Shown here: one piece after another, positions 1 to 8,792 of the stretch | Numbering within the stretch: the first letter of the stretch is position 1 | Layout of the letters: each line of letters opens with the position of its first letter | Assembly (NCBI RefSeq): GCF_000737865.1 | Contig: NZ_CP007287.1 | Span: 1,434,972-1,498,971 of the forward strand | DNA length: 64,000 nt | Direction: 5' to 3' | Source of the DNA: Bifidobacterium coryneforme | Lineage (GTDB): Bacteria; Actinomycetota; Actinomycetes; Actinomycetales; Bifidobacteriaceae | The notes under the pieces: model-generated | The model's input: the letters and a program-made list of their open reading frames with translations, nothing else | The model's database searches: none | What the model was told of the DNA's origin: nothing | Made by a program: the position numbers and the translations under genes

Positions 1-360
1 GCCGGTCTCAATGACATCACCCTGCTTGACGCCCTGGGGGGCGATGATGTAGCGCTTCTCACCATCCGCGAAGTGCAGGAGGGCGATACGGGCCGAACGG
101 TTGGGGTCGTACTCGATCTCGGCAACCTTGGCGGGCACGCCGTCCTTGTCCCAGCGACGGAAATCGATGAGACGGTACTGGCGCTTGTGTCCACCACCAC
201 GGTGACGGCTGGTCACACGACCATAGGAGTTGCGTCCACCGGTCTTGCTGAGCTTGCGAACCAACGACTTCTCGGGCTTGGAGCGCGTGATTTCGGCAAA
301 GTCCGAAACCGAAGCGTTGCGACGGCCCGCGGTCGTCGGCTTATATGTACGGATAGCCAT
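1..360 (-). CDS. rplB: 50S ribosomal protein L2, N-terminal part (gene runs off the window)
   Basis: Reading the minus strand from an ATG at 360 gives the N-terminus of L2 ([18 protein letters not shown]...), a 23S rRNA-binding protein of the large subunit needed for subunit joining and peptidyl transfer. About 120 residues are in the window; the 3' end lies before position 1. It follows rplW by 35 bp and is the fifth gene of the S10 operon, in the standard order S10-L3-L4-L23-L2. Identity is certain from both sequence and order. Confidence 0.97.
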   Translation of the reverse strand, partial: MAIRTYKPTTAGRRNASVSDFAEITRSKPEKSLVRKLSKTGGRNSYGRVTSRHRGGGHKRQYRLIDFRRWDKDGVPAKVAEIEYDPNRSARIALLHFADGEKRYIIAPQGVKQGDVIETG

Positions 361-395
361 AATGTAGTTCTTCCTTAACTTTTCTCGGCTAGCCT

Positions 396-698
396 TCAGT
401 TACCACTACCGAAGACATCGATCGACTGCCCCTCGGCCACCTTGACGATGGCGCGCTTCTCGCTGGCACGCTGGCCGTACCCTGCACGGGTACGAACACG
501 CTTGCCCTTGCGGTTCAGGGTGTTGACCGATGTGACCTTCACATTGAAGATCTGCTCAATGGCCTGCTTGATGGCCACCTTGTTGGCGGAGGGATCCACC
601 ACGAAGGTGTACTGGCCCCGATCCGAGTTGGCATAGCTCTTCTCGGAGACGACCGGGCGCAGGATGATATCGTGCGCGGGCTTATGGATTGCTGCCAT
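396..698 (-). CDS. rplW: 50S ribosomal protein L23
   Basis: This 100-residue protein has the L23 features: an [14 protein letters not shown] start and the [21 protein letters not shown] segment, followed by the basic loop. L23 binds domain III of 23S rRNA at the exit of the peptide tunnel and docks trigger factor and SRP. It lies 5 bp after rplD and 35 bp before rplB within the S10 operon, so it is co-transcribed. Length is normal for actinobacteria. Confidence 0.97.
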   Translation of the reverse strand: MAAIHKPAHDIILRPVVSEKSYANSDRGQYTFVVDPSANKVAIKQAIEQIFNVKVTSVNTLNRKGKRVRTRAGYGQRASEKRAIVKVAEGQSIDVFGSGN

Positions 699-703
699 GA
701 AAA

Positions 704-1378
704 TCAGGCCTCCTTGACGGTCTCGGACTTGGCGTCGCCCCTGGAAGCGAGGAAGGCTTCAAAGCCGTCCTTGCTGAAGACGACATCCTCTGCGGTGACC
801 ACGTCGTAGGTGTTGAGCTGATCGGCGAAGAGCACATGCACGGTGGGCAGATTCCTCACGGAGAGCCACTCGTTGATGTTCTCGCGGGAGAGCACGATGG
901 TGGTGAAGCGGTTCTCGACCAGGGGCAGGAGAGCTGCCTTGGCCGCCTTGGTGGACGGAGTCTCACCGATACCGAAATCAACCACGTGGATACGCCCTGC
1001 GTTGGCCCTGTCGGAGAGGATGTAGCGCAATGCTGCAGCCTTCATCTTCTTGGGGGTGCGCTGGGAGTAATCGCGGGGCTGGGGTCCGTGGACCACAGCG
1101 CCTCCGGCCCACTGAGGGGCGCGGATGGAACCCTGACGGGCACGACCGGTGCCCTTCTGCTTCCAAGGCTTACGACCGCCACCGGAGATGGTGGAGCGGG
1201 TCTTGACCGAGTGGGTGCCCTGGCGAGCCGCGGCCAGCTGGGCCACAACGACCTGGTGGATCAGCGGCACGTGGGCCTGGACGTCATCCTCGGCGATGCC
1301 GAAGATGTCCTCGGGGGCCTCAACCTTGCCGGCTGCCTTGCCCTTGGCGTCCGTGATGTTCAGAGTCAACTTAGCCAT
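704..1378 (-). CDS. rplD: 50S ribosomal protein L4
   Basis: The 224-residue product has the L4 core ([30 protein letters not shown]), the extended loop that reaches into the ribosomal tunnel. L4 is an assembly-initiating large-subunit protein; in E. coli it also represses its own operon by binding the S10 leader, which is not shown here. It starts 4 bp after the rplC stop and ends 5 bp before rplW. The C-terminal tail is acidic and slightly extended, as often in this group. Confidence 0.97.
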   Translation of the reverse strand: MAKLTLNITDAKGKAAGKVEAPEDIFGIAEDDVQAHVPLIHQVVVAQLAAARQGTHSVKTRSTISGGGRKPWKQKGTGRARQGSIRAPQWAGGAVVHGPQPRDYSQRTPKKMKAAALRYILSDRANAGRIHVVDFGIGETPSTKAAKAALLPLVENRFTTIVLSRENINEWLSVRNLPTVHVLFADQLNTYDVVTAEDVVFSKDGFEAFLASRGDAKSETVKEA

Positions 1379-1382
1379 GATT

Positions 1383-2036
1383 TCAGGCTCCCTTCACTGC
1401 CGAACGGACCAGGACGATGGCGCCGCGGGGGCCGGGGACGGCACCCTTGATGGCGATGACGCCCTTCTCGGTATCCGCGGAGACGATGGTCAGGTTCTGG
1501 ACCGTCGAGGTGTCGTGACCCATGCGGCCTGCCATCCGCTTCCCCTTGAGGATGCGGCTGGGGGTGGCGCATGCGCCGACAGAACCGGGACGACGCTCGT
1601 TCTTGTGCGAGCCGTGGGTACGGCGATAGGACTTGAAGCCCCAACGCTTGATGGTGCCCGCGAAGCCCTTGCCCTTGGTGGTGCCGGTCACATCGACCTC
1701 GCTGCCCTCGGGCAGCAGCTCCAGACCGAGCTCCTGGCCGGGCTGGTAGCTATCGGCATCACCGGTTCGGACCTCGACCAGGTGACGACGAGGGGTCACA
1801 CCGGCCTTGGCGAAGTGGCCAGCCAGGGGCTTGGTCACCTTGGTGGGATCGATCTGGCCGTAGCCGATCTGGATGGCCTTGTAGCCGTCCGTCTCCTCGT
1901 TCTTGACCGCGGTCACCACGTTGGTGGAAACATCCACCAGGGTCACCGGGACGAAGAAGCCGTTCTCATCCCAGACCTGGGACATGCCCAGCTTGCGGCC
2001 CAGGAGGGCCTTTCGGTTCCTCTGATCTTCAGCCAT
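1383..2036 (-). CDS. rplC: 50S ribosomal protein L3
   Basis: The product (217 residues) reads as L3: the start RKALLGRKLGMSQVWDENG and the basic stretch KGKGFAGTIKRWGF...SHKNERRPGSVGACATPSR place it near the peptidyl transferase centre of the large subunit. It sits between rpsJ (16 bp upstream) and rplD (4 bp downstream). The length and the GGxxx(Q)-type finger region are ordinary. Confidence 0.97.
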   Translation of the reverse strand: MAEDQRNRKALLGRKLGMSQVWDENGFFVPVTLVDVSTNVVTAVKNEETDGYKAIQIGYGQIDPTKVTKPLAGHFAKAGVTPRRHLVEVRTGDADSYQPGQELGLELLPEGSEVDVTGTTKGKGFAGTIKRWGFKSYRRTHGSHKNERRPGSVGACATPSRILKGKRMAGRMGHDTSTVQNLTIVSADTEKGVIAIKGAVPGPRGAIVLVRSAVKGA

Positions 2037-2052
2037 ACGGTTTCCTCCTCCC

Positions 2053-2361
2053 TTACAGCTTGATTTCGATGTTGACGTCCGCCGGCAGATCGATGTGCAT
2101 CAGAGAATCCACAGCCTTGGGCGTGGGATCCACGATGTCGATGAGACGCTTATGAGTGCGCATCTCGAAATGCTCGCGGGAGTCCTTGTACTTATGAGGA
2201 GAACGGATGACGACATACACGTTCTTCTCAGTCGGCAGCGGAACGGGGCCAACCACAGTTGCGCCCGCGTTCGTCACCGTCTCGACGATCTTCTTCGCCG
2301 ATTGGTCGATGACCTCATGGTCATAGGACTTTAGCCTGATGCGGATTTTCTGTCCCGCCAT
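2053..2361 (-). CDS. rpsJ: 30S ribosomal protein S10
   Basis: This 102-residue protein matches S10 along its whole length ([25 protein letters not shown], then [36 protein letters not shown]). S10 is a small-subunit head protein and, with NusB, part of antitermination complexes. It is the first gene of the S10 operon. The ATG at 2361 is preceded on the minus strand by a purine-rich Shine-Dalgarno stretch. Confidence 0.97.
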   Translation of the reverse strand: MAGQKIRIRLKSYDHEVIDQSAKKIVETVTNAGATVVGPVPLPTEKNVYVVIRSPHKYKDSREHFEMRTHKRLIDIVDPTPKAVDSLMHIDLPADVNIEIKL

Positions 2362-2657
2362 TGCCGTCCGCCCTTTCTAGCGATCTATATGACTGGTTAT
2401 CCAGCCTGTTGCAGGGCACTGATCGGCGGGGCTCAGCGGGAATTCCACCCGACAAGCCAAAACCGCATCCATGCACAGCCGTCCGGAACCCAGTGGGGTC
2501 AGGTCCCGAGCTGTACCCGCTATTTTGAATTACAAAGTGCGAGCCCAAAACAGGCAACTTTCATATTTAACCACGAGGCCACCCCTAGCATAATCCGGGC
2601 GTGTCGCTTTGGTCTCGATCATAAAACCGCTCATACCAGCGCCTCGCGCATGAAAAT
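2362..2657 (-). promoter_or_regulatory. Non-coding leader/promoter region of the S10 operon
   Basis: About 300 bases separate rpsJ from the adhE terminator. No open frame here looks like a gene. The region must hold the S10 operon promoter and a long 5' leader, and a TATGCT-like -10 hexamer is present on the minus strand near 2589-2594. I could not assign a convincing -35 or a folded S10 leader by eye, so the promoter call is by position only. Confidence 0.4.
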
Positions 2658-2703
2658 GGTCGGCCTCTTCACCGTGAGTTAGATCCCGGTGAAGAGGCCG
2701 ACC
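2658..2703 (-). terminator. Strong hairpin terminator of adhE
   Basis: A perfect 16-bp inverted repeat (2658-2673 with 2688-2703, 14-nt loop) starts 23 bp after the adhE stop codon. On the minus strand it is followed by ATTTTC. It separates adhE from the S10 operon downstream. Confidence 0.85.
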
Positions 2704-2725
2704 AATCAACCTGTCTTTGACAGGG

Positions 2726-5476
2726 TCAGATGCGCTGCGAAGCTTCCTCCGTAGCTGCCTCGCCCTCCCTGCTGACGCGCAGACGATGGCCCTCTTCCTG
2801 AGGAACACCGTAGTAGGCGGCGATGGCGATGTCCTTCATGTCCTCGATCTGAGGAATGCGGGGGTTGGCCGGGGTGCACTGATCCTCATAGGCACGCATG
2901 CCTATCTGGTCAAGGACACTCCAGAAGTAGTCCTCATCCACACCTGCAGCCTGGAAGGAGCTGTCCATGCCCAGCTTCTGGTCGCGGTAGTCCTCAACGG
3001 CCCGCGCCAGGAGCTCCACACCCTCCTCGGGGGTGGAGGACTCGATGCCCAGCACATGTGCCATCTCCTGGTAACGCTCGGCCGCGATGTACTCGCTGTA
3101 CTTGGGCCAGGAAGTGGGCTCCTGCGGAATCTGCCCGTTGTAGCGAATCACGTAGGGCAGGAGGATGGAGTTGGTCCGTCCATGCGCGATGTGGCACAGT
3201 GCCCCAATGGTATGTGCCATGCCATGGCACATACCCAGGAAGGCCGAACCAAAGGCCATGCCTGCCATGGTGGCCGCGTTGTGCATTCTCTCCTGGGCCC
3301 GGATCTTGGTCCGGCCGCCCTCTGTACCGACCGAAACGGCCAGGTTGTCCCAGATGAGCTTGGCTGCCCGTAGGGCCATGGCATCGGTGTAGTCGTTGGC
3401 GTAGACCGATACGAAGGCCTCCATGCAGTGGGTCAGGGCATCGAAACCTGAGTCCGAGGCGAGCCGCTTGGGCTGGGTCCGGGCCAGGACCGGGTCGACG
3501 ATGGCCACGCTGGGGGTCAGGGCATAGTCGGTGATCGGGTACTTGTAGCCGGTCTTGTGGTCGGTGATGACCGCGAAGGGGGTAACCTCCGAGCCGGTGC
3601 CTGACGAGGTGGGGATGCAGACCAGCTTGGCCTTGGAACCCAGCGGCGGAATCTTGAAGGCCCTCTTGCGGATGTCGAAGAACTTCTCACGCACGTCGGC
3701 GAAGGATATCTCCGGACGCTCGTAGAGGAGCCACATGATCTTGGCCGCATCCATGGGGCTGCCGCCACCCACCGCGATGATCGTATCGGGGCCGAACTCG
3801 TCGCGCATCATCTCGGCACCGCGCTCCACGGTCTCCACGCTTGGCTCTGGCTCAACGTAGTCGATGATGCGGAAGGTAACGGGCTCGGGACGGGCACGCA
3901 GCTGATCGATGATCTTGTCGACGATGCCCAGCTGCTCCATGACCTTGTCGCAGACGATGACAGCGCGGTGGATGCCGAACATGTCGCGCAGATACCGTAC
4001 CGAGTTGGGTTCGAAGTAGGTCTTGGGCGGCACCTTGAACCACTGCATGTTGTTGTTCCTCCGCGCTATGCGCTTCACGTTGATCAGATTGACCGCCTGT
4101 ACGTTGCCCGACACGGAGTTGCCGCCGTAGGAGCCGCAACCAAGGGTCAGGGAGGGAGCGATGGAGTTGTAGATGTCGCCGATGCCACCCAGGGAGCTGG
4201 GCTGGTTCCAGATGATTCGGCAGGCGTGCATGCGCAGACCATACTCGCGGACCAGCTTCTCGTTGTCGGTGTGGATGGCGGCCGTATGTCCGGCACCGTG
4301 GCGGAGCATCTGCTCGCACTTGGCGAAGGCGTCCTCCTTGTTGCGGGCCTTGAGAACAGCCTGGACCGGAGCCAGCTTCTCCAGGGTCAGGGGCTCCATT
4401 CCACCGACCTCCTGGCATTCGGCAGCCAGGATGGTCGCATCCTCGGGAATCTCAAAGCCTGCCTGGTGGGCGATGAACTGGGGAGACTTCCCGGGCACCA
4501 CGGAATTCAGCTTGGGGGCGGGGGCATCCTTGCCGGCATAGGCAGTGACACCGAACATGTACTGCTCCAGCTTGGCCTTCTCCTCCCTGTTGACGAAGTA
4601 GGCACGGCGGCGCTTCATCTCGTCGATCACCCGGTCGTAGACGTCCTGGTGGGCGATGATGGCCTGCTCGGTGGCGCAGATCATGCCGTAATCAAAGTGC
4701 TTGGAGAGGATCAGATCATTGACGGCCCTGGGAACGCATACATCCTTATCGATATAGGCGGGGGCGTTCCCGGCCCCGACACCCAGAGCAGGCTTGCCCG
4801 AGGAATAGGCGGCCTTGACCATGCCCGGACCGCCGGTGGCCAGGATGGTGGCCACACCCGGGTGTTTCATCAAGGCACCGGTGGCGTCGACCGAGGGGTG
4901 TTCGATCCACTGAATGCAGTCCTCCGGAGCACCTGCCTCGATGGCTGCGTCACGAACGATCCTGGCGGCCTCGACCGAGCACTTCTGAGCGAAGGGATGG
5001 AAGCCGAAGACAATCGGGCACCTGGTCTTCAGGGCGATCAGAGACTTGAATATGGCGGTGGAGGTCGGATTGGTCACCGGGGTGACACCGGCCACGACAC
5101 CAACGGGCTCAGCCACTTCAACAATGCCGTCCACATCATTCTCGTTGATGATGCCCACCGTGCGCTGCTTGGCCAGGTGGTTGGTCACATGCTCGCAGGC
5201 GAAGATGTTCTTGGTGGCCTTGTCCTCGACCAGACCACGCCCCGTCTCCTCGACGGCCATCTTGGCCAGGACCAGGTGCTTGTTGAGGGCTGCTATCGAG
5301 GCCTTGGCGACGATGCGGTCGACTTGGGCCTGATCGAGCTCCTCGAATTTCTTCAGAGCCGCTTGAGCCCTGGTGACCAGAACATCAACCTCCTTGTCGG
5401 GGCTGACCACCACAGCTTCTCCCTGCTTTGCGGAAGCCCCCTTATTGATGTGCGCATTGTTCTTTTCCGAGACCAC
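2726..5476 (-). CDS. adhE: Bifunctional acetaldehyde-CoA/alcohol dehydrogenase
   Basis: The 916-residue protein fuses an N-terminal CoA-acylating aldehyde dehydrogenase (about residues 25-460) to a C-terminal iron-dependent alcohol dehydrogenase (about 470-890). It reduces acetyl-CoA to ethanol with two NADH and so regenerates NAD+ in fermentation. Visible marks are the ALDH cysteine in YGMICATEQA (about Cys267), the linker after IARRNNNMQWFKVPPKTYFE, the ADH glycine motif AVGGGSPMDAAK, and iron-binding histidines in GFDALTHCMEAF and MCHGMAHTIGALCHIAHGR. AdhE proteins polymerise into spirosomes. The GTG start at 5476 has a strong AAGGGAGG site. It is monocistronic: a terminator follows and a 330-bp region precedes it. 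In bifidobacteria this is the ethanol branch after the phosphoketolase shunt. Confidence 0.97.
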   Translation of the reverse strand: MVSEKNNAHINKGASAKQGEAVVVSPDKEVDVLVTRAQAALKKFEELDQAQVDRIVAKASIAALNKHLVLAKMAVEETGRGLVEDKATKNIFACEHVTNHLAKQRTVGIINENDVDGIVEVAEPVGVVAGVTPVTNPTSTAIFKSLIALKTRCPIVFGFHPFAQKCSVEAARIVRDAAIEAGAPEDCIQWIEHPSVDATGALMKHPGVATILATGGPGMVKAAYSSGKPALGVGAGNAPAYIDKDVCVPRAVNDLILSKHFDYGMICATEQAIIAHQDVYDRVIDEMKRRRAYFVNREEKAKLEQYMFGVTAYAGKDAPAPKLNSVVPGKSPQFIAHQAGFEIPEDATILAAECQEVGGMEPLTLEKLAPVQAVLKARNKEDAFAKCEQMLRHGAGHTAAIHTDNEKLVREYGLRMHACRIIWNQPSSLGGIGDIYNSIAPSLTLGCGSYGGNSVSGNVQAVNLINVKRIARRNNNMQWFKVPPKTYFEPNSVRYLRDMFGIHRAVIVCDKVMEQLGIVDKIIDQLRARPEPVTFRIIDYVEPEPSVETVERGAEMMRDEFGPDTIIAVGGGSPMDAAKIMWLLYERPEISFADVREKFFDIRKRAFKIPPLGSKAKLVCIPTSSGTGSEVTPFAVITDHKTGYKYPITDYALTPSVAIVDPVLARTQPKRLASDSGFDALTHCMEAFVSVYANDYTDAMALRAAKLIWDNLAVSVGTEGGRTKIRAQERMHNAATMAGMAFGSAFLGMCHGMAHTIGALCHIAHGRTNSILLPYVIRYNGQIPQEPTSWPKYSEYIAAERYQEMAHVLGIESSTPEEGVELLARAVEDYRDQKLGMDSSFQAAGVDEDYFWSVLDQIGMRAYEDQCTPANPRIPQIEDMKDIAIAAYYGVPQEEGHRLRVSREGEAATEEASQRI

Positions 5477-5559
5477 TTGCCCTCCCTTGATGAGCAGTTG
5501 TCAGACATACGAAAACCGGATGATCCGGTGCCTACCGGGTGAACACTCAAACCCGGCAT

Positions 5560-5575
5560 AGTGACCAAGGTCACA
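5560..5575. promoter_or_regulatory. Candidate CRP/FNR-family operator upstream of adhE
   Basis: AGTGACCAAGGTCACA contains GTGA-N6-TCAC, the half-sites of CRP/GlxR-type regulators (consensus TGTGA-N6-TCACA), centred about 91 bp before the adhE start. The rest of 5477-5756 shows no gene, and an imperfect CCGGGT/ACCCGG repeat lies at 5535-5555. The sequence match is good but single-site, and no regulator gene is in view. Confidence 0.4.
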
Positions 5576-5756
5576 ATATAGCGAAGAGGGGCTACCAAAC
5601 CCGATTGTGTGCGCGGCGACGTTCACTTGTCGCGTGTCGTGTGGATATTCGTTCTTTTTCTGGTCAATACAGAACAGGTTTCGTTAATTTTCACGTTCGC
5701 TTTTGCTGGCGACATGCAACAAGCCTCCCCGGCTCAGACTGGAGCGGACAGGATAT

Positions 5757-5790
5757 GAAAAATCCCCGGGTCCGAAGACCACGGGGATTG
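5757..5790 (-). terminator. Terminator of the rplM-rpsI operon
   Basis: An 8-bp stem (5761-5768 with 5782-5789) lies 17 bases after the rpsI stop on the minus strand and is followed by a run of five T. This is the usual intrinsic form. Confidence 0.75.
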
Positions 5791-5806
5791 CAGTGTTGAC
5801 CGAAGG

Positions 5807-6295
5807 TCAGCGCTTGGAGAACTGAGGTGCACGGCGAGCCTTGTGCAGACCGGCCTTCTTGCGCTCCACGACACGGGCATCGCGGGTCAGGAATCCGGCC
5901 TTCTTCAGGGCCGGGCGGTTGGCATCACGGTCGATGGCGTTCAGGGCACGGGCCACACCCAGTCGGATTGCGCCCGCCTGGCCGGTCACGCCGCCGCCGT
6001 CAACGCGGACGATGATGTCGAACTTGTTCTCAAGCTTGAGCAGAACGATCGGCGAGTTGACCTCGCGCTGGTGCAGACGGCTGGGGAAGTACTCCTCCAG
6101 GGTGTGCCCATTGATGGTCCACTTGCCGGAGCCGGGAACCAGACGTACACGGGCGACAGCCTCCTTGCGGCGGCCGGTGCCATATCCGGGCTCGATGGCG
6201 GAGGTACCGGTACCTGCACCGGCGTTGGTCTCCGAAGTGTAAGCTGCGGTCTCCTCAGACTCGAGAACCGCGGAGCTGTTGTTGTTTTCAGCCAT
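5807..6295 (-). CDS. rpsI: 30S ribosomal protein S9
   Basis: The C-terminal 125 residues are standard S9 ([25 protein letters not shown], ending in the basic tail [17 protein letters not shown] whose last residues touch P-site tRNA). The N-terminal 35 or so residues are acidic, Ser/Thr-rich and not part of the core; such extensions are common in actinobacterial S9. It is the second gene of the rplM-rpsI pair, 21 bp after rplM. Confidence 0.96.
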   Translation of the reverse strand: MAENNNSSAVLESEETAAYTSETNAGAGTGTSAIEPGYGTGRRKEAVARVRLVPGSGKWTINGHTLEEYFPSRLHQREVNSPIVLLKLENKFDIIVRVDGGGVTGQAGAIRLGVARALNAIDRDANRPALKKAGFLTRDARVVERKKAGLHKARRAPQFSKR

Positions 6296-6316
6296 GGTGA
6301 TCTATCTCCTCTGGTT

Positions 6317-6766
6317 CTACTTGGCCTGCTGGGAGGTCTGGTGAATCTCGTAGGGAACGGGCTGTTGCGAGGTGTGGGGGTGCTCCTCACCTGCAAAGAC
6401 GCGCAGACGGGTCAGCTGGGCCCTGGACAGCTTGTTCTTGGGAAGCATGCCCTTGACGGCAGTGGTGATGATGCGCTCAGGGTTGTGCTGGAGCAGCTCG
6501 CCGTAGGAGTCGCGACGCAGACCGCCGGGACGACCGGAGTGGGTGTAGAGCACCTTGCCGCTCTTGTCGCCGGTCAGAGCGACCTTGGCCGCATTGATGA
6601 CGATGACGTTGTTGCCTGAATCGGCATGGGGTGCGAACGTGGGCTTGTTCTTGCCACGCAGAAGGTCGGCCACCTGCGCAGCCAGACGACCAAGCACCAC
6701 ATCGGTGGCGTCGACGATATACCAGTCATGAGTCAGATCGGCTGGTTTCGGGGTGAAAGTCTTCAC
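6317..6766 (-). CDS. rplM: 50S ribosomal protein L13
   Basis: This 149-residue protein has the L13 hallmarks: [45 protein letters not shown], then [27 protein letters not shown]13 is an early assembly protein of the 50S subunit. It heads the conserved rplM-rpsI operon and is preceded by a recognisable promoter at 6922-6949. Confidence 0.97.
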   Translation of the reverse strand: MKTFTPKPADLTHDWYIVDATDVVLGRLAAQVADLLRGKNKPTFAPHADSGNNVIVINAAKVALTGDKSGKVLYTHSGRPGGLRRDSYGELLQHNPERIITTAVKGMLPKNKLSRAQLTRLRVFAGEEHPHTSQQPVPYEIHQTSQQAK

Positions 6767-6921
6767 GATTCAACCTTTTCCTTGCATTGTGTTTCGGGCT
6801 TCCCACCCGGCATGATGCCATACCGATGAGAGGCCATATTATCCGTGGGCTCCCTGAAAGTCCTAGACGGCGAGTGGGAAAAGCGCTTTGAGGACCCCTT
6901 AGGGAAACACAACAATCCACA

Positions 6922-6949
6922 ATTGTAACGCCTGACGGCTGTTCGTCAA
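6922..6949 (-). promoter_or_regulatory. Sigma-70-type promoter of rplM-rpsI
   Basis: On the minus strand TTGACG (6944-6949) and TACAAT (6922-6927) are separated by 16 bp, about 155 bp before the rplM start. This is close to the housekeeping consensus and fits the expected strong expression. Confidence 0.65.
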
Positions 6950-6964
6950 AACGCGAGTCGAAGA

Positions 6965-7630
6965 TTACTGGTCCAGCCGCTTCTGCGCCGCATTGGCAAC
7001 CTCAACCCGATCATCCTGTGCCAGGGTCTTCACGGTCTCCATAGGGGTGTTGGGGTTCAGGGCCACCGCCCTGCGCACCATGGAGGCCAGAATCAAGGGG
7101 GCACCCTCTTCGGTGCTTGTTCCCAGGCCACCCAGGTAATCAAGGGTGTCCGCATCGGTCGTCGAAGCCTGGGCCCCCTCCAACCGCATCTTCCAGGAGG
7201 CCATCGGATTGGTAAGAGCGGCGGCCCTGACCTGGGGGTTCTCATCCTTGGTCAGGATGCCCACCAACCAGTTCTTGTCGTCCCTGTTGGACGCAACCGC
7301 CTGGCGCACTTTCGGGTCGGCATCCTTGGAGAGCTTGACCAGGATATTCGGGAAGGGCATGGTCTCAGCCAGGAAGACCCTGTCATCGACCGGCGTGTGG
7401 TCATTACCTGCGACAGCCTCCAGCAGGGCCGTGAATCGGGAGAATGCCGCCTGGTCCGAGCGGTCGGGCAGGGGACGGCGGGCAAATTCATGCAGCTCTT
7501 CGGAGTCCGTGGAGTGCCTCAACCGCTCATAGAAGACCGTCAGCGCCTCATGGGAATTGCGGTCCTCCCCCTGGTCGGTACCTGTCTGGGCCGGGGATTC
7601 CGATTCCGGCTGTTCCTGGGGATTGGTCAT
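6965..7630 (-). CDS. Leucine-rich-variant/HEAT-like repeat protein
   Basis: The 221-residue cytoplasmic protein carries helical repeats with units such as DADPKVRQAVASNRD, DENPQVRAAALTNP and LNPNTPMETVKTLAQDDRVEVANAAQKR. These resemble variant leucine-rich or HEAT repeats, which act as protein-binding scaffolds. The first 30 residues are polar and probably disordered. There is no signal peptide or membrane segment. It stands alone between the rplM promoter and a divergent YigZ-family gene. The family is recognisable; the partner and role are not. Confidence 0.75.
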   Translation of the reverse strand: MTNPQEQPESESPAQTGTDQGEDRNSHEALTVFYERLRHSTDSEELHEFARRPLPDRSDQAAFSRFTALLEAVAGNDHTPVDDRVFLAETMPFPNILVKLSKDADPKVRQAVASNRDDKNWLVGILTKDENPQVRAAALTNPMASWKMRLEGAQASTTDADTLDYLGGLGTSTEEGAPLILASMVRRAVALNPNTPMETVKTLAQDDRVEVANAAQKRLDQ

Positions 7631-7806
7631 GGTGCCAGCTTAAGTCCACTCCGTGATTTCCTGGACACACCTGCAAATTGCGGGAACGATCTACGATTCC
7701 GCGGCCCGGTCATAGGGTGTTCCCCCGAGGAGAGCGGTGGTCCCCCACCCCCGCCTACCATATAGCCAGAACTCTCAGAAGCGGACCGCCGGAGGAAGGG
7801 ACCACC

Positions 7807-8445
7807 ATGCAGACCATCCTGGACCCATCCGACAACCCCTCCATGGGGTCCCTGGTCGACAGAAAGTCCGAGTTCATCGGCAGCGCCTGCCACATCGGGA
7901 ACCAGGATGAGGCCCTGGACTTCGTGGAGCAGGTCCGCAGAGCCAATCCCAAGGCCAGGCATGTCTGCCACTGTGCCGTCTGGGGCCCGGAAGGCCACAC
8001 CAGCGAGCGCCTGAGTGACGACGGCGAACCGTCAGGCACGGCAGGCAAGCCCATCCTGGAGGTGATGCGCCGCCAGAACCTTACCGACTGCGTGGTGACC
8101 GTAACCAGGTACTTCGGCGGCATACTCCTGGGTTCGGGCGGATTGATACGCGCCTACTCCTCGGCCGCCTCCCTGGCTCTGAAGGCTGCCCATCCGGCCA
8201 GGATAGTGACCTCACGCAGGTACCGAATATCCGTCGCCTACCCCGACCACGGCCCCCTGCTCCGTCTTGTGGAGTCCGTTGGGGGATCCGTCGCAGAAGA
8301 GGCATTCACAGACAACGTGACCCTGACATACGACATTCCCCTCGACCAGACCGAGGAATTCGGCAGGAGCCTAAGCAATCTCCTCCAAGGAGGAGCTCCT
8401 CCAACTGAACTGGAGACGGTACAAAGCCCTGTTCCGCTGACCTGA
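7807..8445 (+). CDS. yigZ: YigZ/IMPACT family protein
   Basis: The 212-residue product has the IMPACT N-terminal fold signatures: KSEFIGSACHI at the start, the HVCHCAVWG segment, DDGEPSGTAGKPILEVM and VTRYFGGILLGSGGLIRAYSSAA. This fold resembles ribosomal S5 domain 2; the C-terminal half is the YigZ ferredoxin-like domain. Family members are linked to translation control, but the bacterial function is not settled. The ATG at 7807 was chosen over an upstream frame opening because AGGAAGGG lies at the right distance. Confidence 0.88.
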   Translation: MQTILDPSDNPSMGSLVDRKSEFIGSACHIGNQDEALDFVEQVRRANPKARHVCHCAVWGPEGHTSERLSDDGEPSGTAGKPILEVMRRQNLTDCVVTVTRYFGGILLGSGGLIRAYSSAASLALKAAHPARIVTSRRYRISVAYPDHGPLLRLVESVGGSVAEEAFTDNVTLTYDIPLDQTEEFGRSLSNLLQGGAPPTELETVQSPVPLT

Positions 8446-8487
8446 TTCCCGGGTTCGCATGCCCCATGGCGATAGGCCTGAATATGG

Positions 8488-8522
8488 AAAACCGGGAACC
8501 GTCATTCTCGGACGGTTCCCGG
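8488..8522 (-). terminator. Terminator downstream of tRNA-Ser
   Basis: A 12-bp perfect stem (8492-8503 with 8511-8522, 7-nt loop) is followed on the minus strand by TTTT. It ends tRNA-Ser transcription and lies between the convergent yigZ and tRNA genes. Confidence 0.75.
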
Positions 8523-8530
8523 CAATCATG

Positions 8531-8617
8531 CGGAGACGAGGAGATTCGAACTCCTGGACCGCTTGCGCAGTCAACACCTTAGCAGGGTGCCCCTTTCGGC
8601 CACTCAGGCACGTCTCC
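8531..8617 (-). tRNA. tRNA-Ser (GCT anticodon)
   Basis: The minus strand folds into a class II tRNA of 87 nt with a GGAGACG/CGTCTCC acceptor stem, a long variable arm and a T-loop GTTCGAATC. The anticodon GCT reads AGC/AGU serine codons. No CCA is encoded. Confidence 0.93.
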
Positions 8618-8792
8618 CTGCATCCAACCCTATCACCGGATCCGAAAAGAGATTCGGATAAGGCCAGAACAAATCACTAGAATACCATCTCTCCAAGATG
8701 GGACTCGCCGGATTCTTCCAGGGCTGGGCTTTCACCCCATACACGGGGTCTTTTATCGGGTGTTATCACTGAACTTTGCCTATCATGGAGCC

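Noticed and set aside
3968-5542. A 524-codon open frame opposite adhE
   Set aside because: Antisense shadow of a certain gene; the composition (Gly/Leu/Val/His-rich) is typical of such shadows.
5640-5705. Rex (redox) operator upstream of adhE
   Set aside because: GTTAATTTTCACG-like sequence is present, but it does not match the TTGTGA/TTCACAA inverted repeat well enough.
8732-8754. ACCCC/GGGGT hairpin followed by CTTTT before dinB
   Set aside because: The stem is 5 bp and no plus-strand gene ends nearby, so a terminator has nothing to end.
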